Of a DNA stretch of 64,000 bases, positions 55,791 through 63,100 are shown one piece after another. The first letter of the stretch is position 1. The number at the start of each line of letters is the position of its first letter. Made by a program: the position numbers and the translations under genes. The DNA lies in the NCBI GenBank assembly GCA_004172865.1, contig SEBV01000018.1, forward strand, positions 1 to 64,000. Direction: 5' to 3'. The notes beneath the pieces were generated by a model. It was given only the letters and a program-made list of their open reading frames with translations, had not been told where the DNA came from and did no database searches. The DNA is from Gammaproteobacteria bacterium. Lineage in GTDB: Bacteria; Pseudomonadota; Gammaproteobacteria; Pseudomonadales; Cellvibrionaceae.

Positions 55791-56105
55791 TCAAAATGCG
55801 TGACCGCCAGTTAAAGCGATTAAGGCGATAAGCGCTGCCAGTACCAGACTCGGTATTACCAATCCCAACCAGGCGCGCCATACGGTCGCTACCGAAAACA
55901 CCCAGATTATGGCGCCCGTATAAAACGCAAAGCCAAGCGTATTGGCGATGGTGACTGAATCGCTGCGCGACAAGGGCAGGGAGAGACTGAAGAAAATACC
56001 TATGAGGGATGTCAACACATAACCGCCTAGCACCGCTGCCAATACCCGGCTCGCTACATGCCAGCGGTAAAGGGATAGTTCTGCAGCGGATGCTTTGGGG
56101 GCCAT
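55791..56105 (-). CDS. DUF3649 membrane protein
   Basis: A 104-residue protein with three predicted membrane helices. The ATG at 56105 with GGAAT upstream defines the start (MAPKASAAELSLYRWHVASR). It belongs to the DUF3649 family, usually first in the DUF3649-PepSY-DUF3325 iron-associated operon. No TonB receptor or Fur box is visible upstream in the window. Confidence 0.7.
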   Translation of the reverse strand: MAPKASAAELSLYRWHVASRVLAAVLGGYVLTSLIGIFFSLSLPLSRSDSVTIANTLGFAFYTGAIIWVFSVATVWRAWLGLVIPSLVLAALIALIALTGGHAF

Positions 56106-56379
56106 GACAAATTCCTGAATTATTGGGCACTGGATAAGCGCGTAGGGCCTTGGGCTTCGCAACTTTCATGCCACGCAAATTGCTGCTGGAAAGCTCGAAT
56201 TTGTAGGTTTTCATGGCTTTAAAAGCCATCTACTGAGTGATTTTGTACAGTTCAATCAACAGCTGTTGGAAATTGGCCACTTGCAGTTCATCCAATAAAC
56301 CATAGGTTTGCTGATGGCCGCAGCCGCCACTTTGATAGCGGGAACCTGTTTATAATCGCGATTTTTTCGGTTGCCCTTC

Positions 56380-58113
56380 ATGCGTCTTCCTTCAACAAAA
56401 TCCAGTAGCTATTCCCGTCTACTTATCGATAGTTTTTGCCTGCTGTTATTGCTTGTCATGCTGCTGCTTCCCAATCAGCGCGCCGATGTCACCCTGGACG
56501 CTTTTGTGTATCTTCCACTGGAAGCCGTCGCGCTTGGCTGGATATTGCTGGTGCGTGGACGAATCGGTTGGGCGCTGCGACTTATCGCCTCCACCGCGCT
56601 TGCGCTTGGTCTATTGGTGAAAACCGCCGACATGGCCTGCTTTGAAATTTACGCCCGTCCCTTTAACCCGATTTTCGATGCCTACCTGCTGCGCAATGGC
56701 CTGCATTTACTGGAGGGAGTTTTAGGTTACGTCGGTGCTATTTTGGTAGCGGTGTTTCTAGCGGCATTTGCACTGGGGCTAATCTGGCTCGCGTTCTGGT
56801 TGTTGGGGCGCTTGGCACAACGCCTCGATATCGCCAGACAAGAACTCAAACAATCCTACCGTTTTGCCACCGCGATTTTATTGACCGCAATTCCGGCAGG
56901 ATTATGGCTGGGCGACCGCGCCGCAACGCCGTTTTATGACCTGCTCGCCAGCCATTGGATCGACACCAACGCCAGCATCCAGGAGCTAGCCAATTTCAAA
57001 CATGAGATTGCCGCCAACCGCGACCTGCAAGCAGACTTGCCGGGGCAGCAGCTGTTCAATCGCCTAAAAGGCAAAGATTTTTTGCTCGTATTTATCGAAT
57101 CCTATGGCCGCAGCGCACTGGATAATCCCGAATTTGGGGACCAGTTGCGGCCGCTGCTGCAACAAGGCGGCGAGCAACTTGAAAAAGCGGGTTTGCATAG
57201 CCGCAGCGCTTATCTCACATCGCCCACCATGGGCGGTTTGAGTTGGCTGGCGCAGGGCACAGCGCTATCAGGATTGTGGATCAACAGCCAAGTGCGTTAC
57301 GACAGTTTGGTGATGAGCCAGCGCGCGAGCCTGAACCAACTATTCCGCCGCGCCGGTTGGCGCATGGTTGCGGTCAAACCAGCGATTACCCTGGATTGGC
57401 CGGAAGGTACTTATTTTGGCTACGATCAGGTCTACACCGCGCCCGATCTCGGCTACCAGGGCAAACCTTTCGACTGGGTAACCATGCCCGATCAATACAC
57501 GTTATCCGCGTTCGAAGCGCTCGAACGCAAACCGGGCCAGCGCCCAAATGACAAGCCGGTGATGGCGGAAGTCGCGTTGATTTCATCCCACGCGCCCTGG
57601 ACTCCTGTCCCCAAATTGGTGAGCTGGCAGGACGTGAAAAACGGGAAAATTTTTGATAGCCAGGCAACCAGCGGCGACAGTGCGGAATATGTGTGGCAAG
57701 ACGACGAGCGCATTCGCAGCCAATATCGCCAAGCCGTCGCCTACAGTCTCGAAACGGTTATGTCCTATGCACAGACCTATGGCGACGACAATCTGGTGAT
57801 ACTCGCGTTTGGCGATCACCAACCCGCGCCGCTGGTAACCGGCGACACCCCCAGCCGAGATGTGCCTGTGCATTTAATTGCGCGCGACCCGGCCGTGTTG
57901 GACGCCATCGCCGATTGGCAATGGACACGGGGAATGCTGCCCGACGACCACGCGCCGCAATGGCCGATGAGCGACTTGCGGGATCAGCTGGTCGGTGCAT
58001 TTTCCAATGCCGCACCGGCATTGACGGCTATCCATACGCCTGAACGCGCTGGCATAGAATCTGCTCCGGGCAAGGCTGACACTACTCATCAGCCCCAAAA
58101 GGAACAGCTATGA
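56380..58113 (+). CDS. Membrane sulfatase-fold (LtaS/phosphoethanolamine-transferase-like) protein
   Basis: A 577-residue protein with four to five N-terminal helices (about 10-195) and a large periplasmic sulfatase/alkaline-phosphatase-fold domain. The metal site shows DFLLVFIESYGRSAL (metal Glu), SPTMGGLSWLAQGT with a likely Thr nucleophile, and AFGDHQPAPLV near the C-terminus. This matches the LtaS/OpgB class transferring phosphoglycerol or phosphoethanolamine to glycans or lipids; the exact substrate is not clear. A TTG at 56371 is in frame but the ATG at 56380 is preferred. It overlaps the peroxiredoxin gene by 4 bp. Confidence 0.78.
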   Translation: MRLPSTKSSSYSRLLIDSFCLLLLLVMLLLPNQRADVTLDAFVYLPLEAVALGWILLVRGRIGWALRLIASTALALGLLVKTADMACFEIYARPFNPIFDAYLLRNGLHLLEGVLGYVGAILVAVFLAAFALGLIWLAFWLLGRLAQRLDIARQELKQSYRFATAILLTAIPAGLWLGDRAATPFYDLLASHWIDTNASIQELANFKHEIAANRDLQADLPGQQLFNRLKGKDFLLVFIESYGRSALDNPEFGDQLRPLLQQGGEQLEKAGLHSRSAYLTSPTMGGLSWLAQGTALSGLWINSQVRYDSLVMSQRASLNQLFRRAGWRMVAVKPAITLDWPEGTYFGYDQVYTAPDLGYQGKPFDWVTMPDQYTLSAFEALERKPGQRPNDKPVMAEVALISSHAPWTPVPKLVSWQDVKNGKIFDSQATSGDSAEYVWQDDERIRSQYRQAVAYSLETVMSYAQTYGDDNLVILAFGDHQPAPLVTGDTPSRDVPVHLIARDPAVLDAIADWQWTRGMLPDDHAPQWPMSDLRDQLVGAFSNAAPALTAIHTPERAGIESAPGKADTTHQPQKEQL

Positions 58114-58697
58114 AAATTTACGCCAGCCTCGTCGCACTACTAACTTCGCTCATCTTATCGCTACCCGCATTCGCTGAACCCAAGCTCGGCGAAGCCGTGC
58201 CCCTATTCACTACCCAGGCGTCTTTTGCCGGTAAAGCGCTGGAGTATTCTTTGAAGGATGCCCTCCATAAAGGCCCGGTCGTGGTCTACTTTTACCCCAC
58301 CGCGTTTGGCGGCGGCTGCAGTATTCAGGCGCGCGCGTTCGCGCAAAGCTATGATCAGTTTGTAGCAACAGGAGCGACCATTGTTGGCGTTTCGCTGGAT
58401 GATATTGGCCGTCTCAATAAATTTTCTGCCGACCCGGAATTTTGCGCGAGCCGCTTCCCGGTAGCCTCAGATCCTGATGGCAAAATCGTGACCGCTTACG
58501 GTCTGAAGATCAATGAATCTACCCGTGGCCGCAAAGATATTCGCGGCGAGACGGTAGACCACGGTTCGATTGATCGCTCCACGTTTATTATCGATAGCGA
58601 TGGCAAGTTGATAGCGACTCTGGACGGCCTCAAACCTGCCGACAATGTTGCCAAATCGCTGGAAGCTATCCAACACTTAAGAGCGCACAAAGGCTAG
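58110..58697 (+). CDS. Periplasmic peroxiredoxin with altered active-site motif
   Basis: A 195-residue AhpC/TSA-family protein exported by a signal peptide (1-22, PAFA-EP). The thioredoxin fold is clear: YFYPTAFGGGCSIQARAF with peroxidatic Cys70 after Pro63, and VSLDD and the C-terminal IDRSTFIIDSDG. The usual Thr three residues before the Cys is replaced by Gly (GGGC), which would change peroxide activation. A resolving Cys is possibly that in EFCASRF. It overlaps the sulfatase-fold gene, suggesting linked function or co-regulation. Confidence 0.75.
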   Translation: MKIYASLVALLTSLILSLPAFAEPKLGEAVPLFTTQASFAGKALEYSLKDALHKGPVVVYFYPTAFGGGCSIQARAFAQSYDQFVATGATIVGVSLDDIGRLNKFSADPEFCASRFPVASDPDGKIVTAYGLKINESTRGRKDIRGETVDHGSIDRSTFIIDSDGKLIATLDGLKPADNVAKSLEAIQHLRAHKG

Positions 58698-58794
58698 TTG
58701 CACTGGGCAAGGATGCCCGCAGATGTATCTTAGGGAGGATAAAAAATAGGAAAGGGTTTAAAAAGTTAACTGGAAGCGAGTACTAAACGGAAAG

Positions 58795-59901
58795 TTAGCC
58801 CCGCAAACGCGCGATCAGCGCCGCCACTTTACCCGCTGTATGATGCCAACGCGGCAATAGCGCTCCTGCAGTTCGCGCGCCCTCTTGCAACTTATGTCGC
58901 GCACCCGGTGCAGCCAGCACGCCCGCCAATACTGTAGCCAGACTTTGCACATCCGCCGGGGGCACCAATATGCCCGCATTGGCCGGCACCAATTGCGGAA
59001 CCGCTCCGGCACGGGCCGCGACTATCGGCAAACCAAACGCCAGAGCTTCAGCGAATGCCATACCGTAGCCTTCATAGAGCGATGGCAATACAAACAAATC
59101 CGCATGTCTGAAAGCATCGCTCACATCACCTTCATCTACCGCGCCCGTAACCTCAACGCGATCCTGTAAACCTAAATGTTGAACTTGCGCGCGAATTTGC
59201 GCGGCCCATTCAGGGTCAAGTTCATCACTCCCTACAAAGCGAGCGCTCCAGGGCAATTCGGTGATTTGCGCCAAGGCTTCCAGCAAATAATTATGGCCTT
59301 TACGGCGCGTTAAACTGGCAAGAGTGAGCAAAATTGGCGGATGACCATCGCAGGGCGCGAACACTTGCGGATCTGTGCCTGGCTCGGCAACGGTGATTTT
59401 ATCGGCCGGTACATTGAGCTGGGAACGCAAGCTGTCTGCCGTATCCCGACTGGTTACGACTACTGCCTCGACGGCGGCCAGCGCGCGTTTTTCGCTTTGC
59501 CAAAAATGCGTGCGCTGGGCGGAATTTAAGCCCGTCTCCAAGGCGAGCGGGTGATGGCACAGCGCAATCAATCGCAAGCGTTGCGCCGCACGTTCAGCCA
59601 AGTCGGGCAGAGCGCCCAACGCAAGACCATCCACAATAACCAATGCGCCTGCGGGTAAGTCAGCGAAAACCTGTTGTGCATGTTCGAGTGCGGTCGAATC
59701 CGGGAAGGGAAAACCGGCAGTCAATTGAATCACGTCTACTTTTAATCCCAACACTCCAAGCTCGGCAATCAAGCGACGGTCATAACCGTAACCGCCGGTG
59801 GGCGTCGCCAAATCGCCAGGAACAACAAAAAATACATCGGCAAAACCAACTGTTGGTTCTGCGGGTGGATTATCTGAAACTTCAACAGAGAGCTGTGACA
59901 T
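58795..59901 (-). CDS. Glycosyltransferase family 4
   Basis: A 368-residue GT-B retaining glycosyltransferase. The N-terminal acceptor domain shows DLATPTGGYGYDRRLIAEL, and the donor domain LLTLASLTRRKGHNYLLEAL and LPSLYEGYGMAFAEALAFGLPIVA with the E-x7-E pair. It has no signal peptide. It is divergent from ribA across 278 bp, and the GT4 class is common in antibiotic or glycolipid gene sets. Donor and acceptor unknown. A GTG start at 59910 is an alternative. Confidence 0.85.
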   Translation of the reverse strand: MSQLSVEVSDNPPAEPTVGFADVFFVVPGDLATPTGGYGYDRRLIAELGVLGLKVDVIQLTAGFPFPDSTALEHAQQVFADLPAGALVIVDGLALGALPDLAERAAQRLRLIALCHHPLALETGLNSAQRTHFWQSEKRALAAVEAVVVTSRDTADSLRSQLNVPADKITVAEPGTDPQVFAPCDGHPPILLTLASLTRRKGHNYLLEALAQITELPWSARFVGSDELDPEWAAQIRAQVQHLGLQDRVEVTGAVDEGDVSDAFRHADLFVLPSLYEGYGMAFAEALAFGLPIVAARAGAVPQLVPANAGILVPPADVQSLATVLAGVLAAPGARHKLQEGARTAGALLPRWHHTAGKVAALIARLRG

Positions 59902-60179
59902 GACCAACACCAGACAGTTTAAAAACGCCTATTCTGTGCGCTCCCGACTTGGTTTGCCAGATTTTTCGATGCTTTGAAATCCACAGTTTTTGAATAGAAA
60001 CAAGCAGTTAGCTGATCAATAGCCAACAAATCGACGCAAGTTCACGCATTTACATAACTAATCGCGCCCGCGCCTTGCAGGGTCATCATGAAGGTTTTAA
60101 GATCGTGGCCTGTCATTTGCTGCTACAAAGTTCCACGCTGCGTTAAAGCGATCTATCTCCTACTTCGGTTATCTGCATT

Positions 60180-60905
60180 ATGTCTACGATCCCGGTCTTG
60201 TCTAACATCTCACGCGTCTCTGAACTTCAGAATGAACTTCCCGCAAATGACGAGCGCCCCAAAACGACGGTAATCCGTCAGGCTTCAGCGCGCATCCCGA
60301 CTCGCCACGGCGATTTTCAGTTGGGTTTTTACAGCAACAACATCGACCAGAAAGAACATTTGGCGTTTTTTCGCGGCGATATTGATGGCCAGACGGCGGT
60401 ATTGGCGCGCGTCCATTCCGAATGTTTTACCGGCGATGTGATGGGTTCGCTGCGCTGCGATTGCGGCGAGCAACTGGATCGTTCATTGGCGTTAATCGCT
60501 AAAGAAGGTTCCGGTGTGGTGGTCTACTTGCGTCAGGAAGGTCGCGGTATTGGATTATTGCAAAAACTGCGCGCCTACAATCTGCAAGATCAAGGTTACG
60601 ACACAGTGGATGCCAATCTGATGCTCGGCCACGGCGCCGATGAGCGCGATTATTCGCTGGCAGCTGCCATGTTGGCCGATTTAGGCATAGAATCAGTTCG
60701 GCTGATGACCAACAACCCGTTGAAAATTCAAGCGCTGGAAGCCGAGGGCGTGCAAGTTGTTGAGCGCGTACCTCTGGAACCAAGCCCTAATAATGAAAAT
60801 CGCGGTTACTTGCTCACCAAGGCCAAACGCATGGACCATCTGTTCTTGAACAGCAATTTCGCACCTAATTCAAACCAGTCTCATGACGCCCAATCAAAAA
60901 ATTGA
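60180..60905 (+). CDS. ribA: GTP cyclohydrolase II
   Basis: This zinc enzyme opens GTP to 2,5-diamino-6-ribosylamino-pyrimidinone phosphate, formate and pyrophosphate. Zinc ligands Cys82, Cys93 and Cys95 are present, with RQEGRGIGLLQKL for catalysis. At 241 residues it has a 30-residue N-terminal and a 30-residue C-terminal extension over classic RibA (about 200). The housekeeping copy is probably elsewhere, because this one sits beside a stand-alone RibD reductase, an MDR dehydrogenase and a PTPS homologue. No FMN riboswitch precedes it. Its 3' end overlaps the next gene by 23 bp. Confidence 0.9.
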   Translation: MSTIPVLSNISRVSELQNELPANDERPKTTVIRQASARIPTRHGDFQLGFYSNNIDQKEHLAFFRGDIDGQTAVLARVHSECFTGDVMGSLRCDCGEQLDRSLALIAKEGSGVVVYLRQEGRGIGLLQKLRAYNLQDQGYDTVDANLMLGHGADERDYSLAAAMLADLGIESVRLMTNNPLKIQALEAEGVQVVERVPLEPSPNNENRGYLLTKAKRMDHLFLNSNFAPNSNQSHDAQSKN

Positions 60906-61620
60906 ACAATGGCTGACAACTGCCAAACACAGTTTCAGCACCGCCGAGCGACCCTTCGTCACCCTTAGCTATGCCCAGAGTTTGGACGGCAGCATAGCCT
61001 TGCGTTGTGATGAACCCCTGGCACTCAGCGGACGTCAATCCTTGCAACTCACCCACCAGCTGCGCAGTTTGCACGATGGCATTTTGGTGGGCATAGGCAC
61101 GGTAATAAGCGATAACCCGCAACTCACGGTGCGTCATTGGGAAGGTGTAAATCCGCAACCTATAGTGCTCGACAGCAAATTGCGCATGCCGATCACCGCG
61201 CGCCTGCGCCATTCGCCCGATAAAACCTGCTGGGTCTTAACAACCTGCGAAGGCGAAAATGCACGCGAGAGTGAATCCGACCTAGACCACAGCCAAGGCC
61301 TTGAAATCACTGCCTTGGAAGGCAATGCCGATGGTCGCGTTTGCCTTGAAGGCGCGCTTAAATTGCTGCGTCAAAAAGGCATTACCAGTTTGATGGTTGA
61401 AGGGGGAGCCGCCGTTATTACAGCATTCCTTAAAGCACAACTGGCAGATGCAATCGTCATCACATTGGTGCCTAAGCTTGTCGGCGGCTACAAAGCCGTT
61501 AATGATCTCGGCGTAAGTAGCAAAGCGGCTTTGCCCGCGATATCACCCTTATTCAGCTCGCCGCTTGGCGACGATCTGGTCGTTTGGGGCCAGCTTAGTT
61601 ACGGCGACGGCCTGCAATGA
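60883..61620 (+). CDS. RibD C-terminal-like reductase (stand-alone)
   Basis: A 245-residue protein matching only the reductase half of bifunctional RibD. It shows RPFVTLSYAQSLDGSIA, DGILVGIGTVISDNPQLTVR and LMVEGGAAVI, all in the dihydrofolate-reductase-like fold. No cytidine-deaminase-like half is present, so it reduces but does not deaminate. Known relatives reduce the ribosylamino-pyrimidine made by RibA, or act on pterins. Overlap of 23 bp with ribA and 4 bp with the MDR gene shows tight coupling. Confidence 0.85.
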   Translation: MTPNQKIEQWLTTAKHSFSTAERPFVTLSYAQSLDGSIALRCDEPLALSGRQSLQLTHQLRSLHDGILVGIGTVISDNPQLTVRHWEGVNPQPIVLDSKLRMPITARLRHSPDKTCWVLTTCEGENARESESDLDHSQGLEITALEGNADGRVCLEGALKLLRQKGITSLMVEGGAAVITAFLKAQLADAIVITLVPKLVGGYKAVNDLGVSSKAALPAISPLFSSPLGDDLVVWGQLSYGDGLQ

Positions 61621-62660
61621 CTCATCCCACTGCAACACCGATTACCGCCAGCCAACTCTGGTTTACCCAACTGCGTCAGGTAGAAATCCGTCCGCAAATG
61701 CTTAGCCCGGCTGCTGGCGAAGTGCTGGTGCAAACTTCTTGTTCGGCCGTTAGCGCAGGCACTGAATTGTTGGTGTATCGCGGCCAGCTGCCAGACAATC
61801 TCGCACTCGACGCCACTATCGCCAGCCTGCAGCAAGCGCCGCAATACCCGCTGCAATATGGTTACGCGGCCGTCGGTAAAGTGTCTCAAGTTGGCGACGG
61901 TGTTGATGCGCAGTGGCAGGGGAAACGTGTATTTTCCTTCGCGCCCCACGCCAGTCATTTTGTAAGCCAGCCGCAAGATTTGATTCCCGTACCGGATGAT
62001 ATCGACGATGAAGCCGCGATTTTCCTCGCCAATATGGAAACTGCCGTTAACCTCGTACAAGACGGCAAACCCGCCTTGGCAGAGCGCGTGGTTGTTCTGG
62101 GCCAAGGTATTGTGGGCTTACTGCTCACCGCCGTGCTCGCGCGATTTCCTCTTAAGCAATTGCTAGCGGTGGATAAAGTGCCGGAGCGTCGTGCCCTGGC
62201 GCAGCAACTGGGTGCTCATCTAGCGCTTGACCCTGATGCTGTTGCGCAAAAGCAAAAATCCGAGTTTGTAGACGGTGCCGATTTGATTTACGAAGTCAGC
62301 GGCGTGCCGCAAGCGCTCAACCTTGCGATTGATCTCAGTGGTTTTGCGAGCCGGTTGGTGATTGGCAGCTGGTACGGCAACAAATCCGCGCCCATCGTTT
62401 TAGGCGGCGCGGCGCATCGCAACCGCCTGCAGATTATTACCAGCCAAGTCAGTAGTATTGCGCCCGAACTCAGTGGACGCTGGAACAAAGCGCGTCGTTT
62501 CGATGTGGCTTGGCAGCTGATTCGCGACTTACGACCCGAGCGTTTAATCAGCCATCGTCTCAAGATTACTGACGCGGCTGGGCTATATGAACGGCTGGAT
62601 AAACAACTGGATGAAACCCCGCAAGCCATGGTGCAAGCGGTGTTTGTTTATCCATCCTAA
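61617..62660 (+). CDS. Zinc-less medium-chain dehydrogenase (MDR superfamily)
   Basis: A 347-residue MDR-superfamily protein. The cofactor-binding VVLGQGIVGLLLTAVLA and DKVPERRALAQQLGA match NAD(P)-dependent family members. The catalytic zinc site is lost: the region that usually holds C-G-x-C-G-x-D reads AVSAGTELLVYRG, and the GHE motif is replaced by YGYAA. Substrate unknown. It overlaps the RibD-like gene by 4 bp and is followed 45 bp later by the PTPS homologue, in one operon. Confidence 0.8.
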   Translation: MTHPTATPITASQLWFTQLRQVEIRPQMLSPAAGEVLVQTSCSAVSAGTELLVYRGQLPDNLALDATIASLQQAPQYPLQYGYAAVGKVSQVGDGVDAQWQGKRVFSFAPHASHFVSQPQDLIPVPDDIDDEAAIFLANMETAVNLVQDGKPALAERVVVLGQGIVGLLLTAVLARFPLKQLLAVDKVPERRALAQQLGAHLALDPDAVAQKQKSEFVDGADLIYEVSGVPQALNLAIDLSGFASRLVIGSWYGNKSAPIVLGGAAHRNRLQIITSQVSSIAPELSGRWNKARRFDVAWQLIRDLRPERLISHRLKITDAAGLYERLDKQLDETPQAMVQAVFVYPS

Positions 62661-62705
62661 CCCTACTTTTATCTAATTGCCTCAACCGAATAAGCAGGAA
62701 ATTCT

Positions 62706-63095
62706 ATGTACACACTTGCGGTAACTCGCGATTTTATTGCCAACCATTACCTTATTGGCGGCGACTGGGGACCAGAAAATAACCCACATGCACATCACTA
62801 CGTGGCCGAAATCAGCATAGAAGCCCAGCAGTTGGATCGCCACGGTTATCTGGTGGATATCGTCGATGTTGAAGCTGCGCTCGATGAAATCATCGGCTAC
62901 TTCAATAACAGCACACTCAACGAAAAAGTGGAATTTACGGGCCTGAATCCCAGCATCGAACATTTCAGCCGCATTCTGAACGAACAATTATTGGGCCGCA
63001 TCAAGCCGCCGGGTTCGGGTGTGTTTACCGTTAAATTGTGGGAAAACGCGACTTGCTGGGCGGCCTTTCGGCAGGCATTTCCCGTCGCAGGCTAA
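62706..63095 (+). CDS. PTPS/QueD-family protein with Cys-to-Glu active site
   Basis: A 129-residue 6-pyruvoyltetrahydropterin synthase/6-carboxytetrahydropterin synthase homologue. Zinc ligands His14, His28 and His30 are in place. The residue four before the HxH pair, normally the catalytic Cys, is Glu24 (PENNPHAHH). In the known PTPS-III variants the same replacement is linked to making 6-hydroxymethyl-dihydropterin. So this is not an ordinary QueD. It closes the ribA-led operon. Confidence 0.82.
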   Translation: MYTLAVTRDFIANHYLIGGDWGPENNPHAHHYVAEISIEAQQLDRHGYLVDIVDVEAALDEIIGYFNNSTLNEKVEFTGLNPSIEHFSRILNEQLLGRIKPPGSGVFTVKLWENATCWAAFRQAFPVAG

Positions 63096-63100
63096 AAAAC

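Noticed and set aside
55768-56229. 153-residue frame overlapping DUF3649
   Set aside because: Most of it is DUF3649 read in the wrong frame. Only the first 40 residues are outside, and these are discussed as a possible remnant.
60000-60179. FMN riboswitch before ribA
   Set aside because: The conserved RFN-element blocks (AGGG-type and GATTC-type segments with paired arms) are not present.
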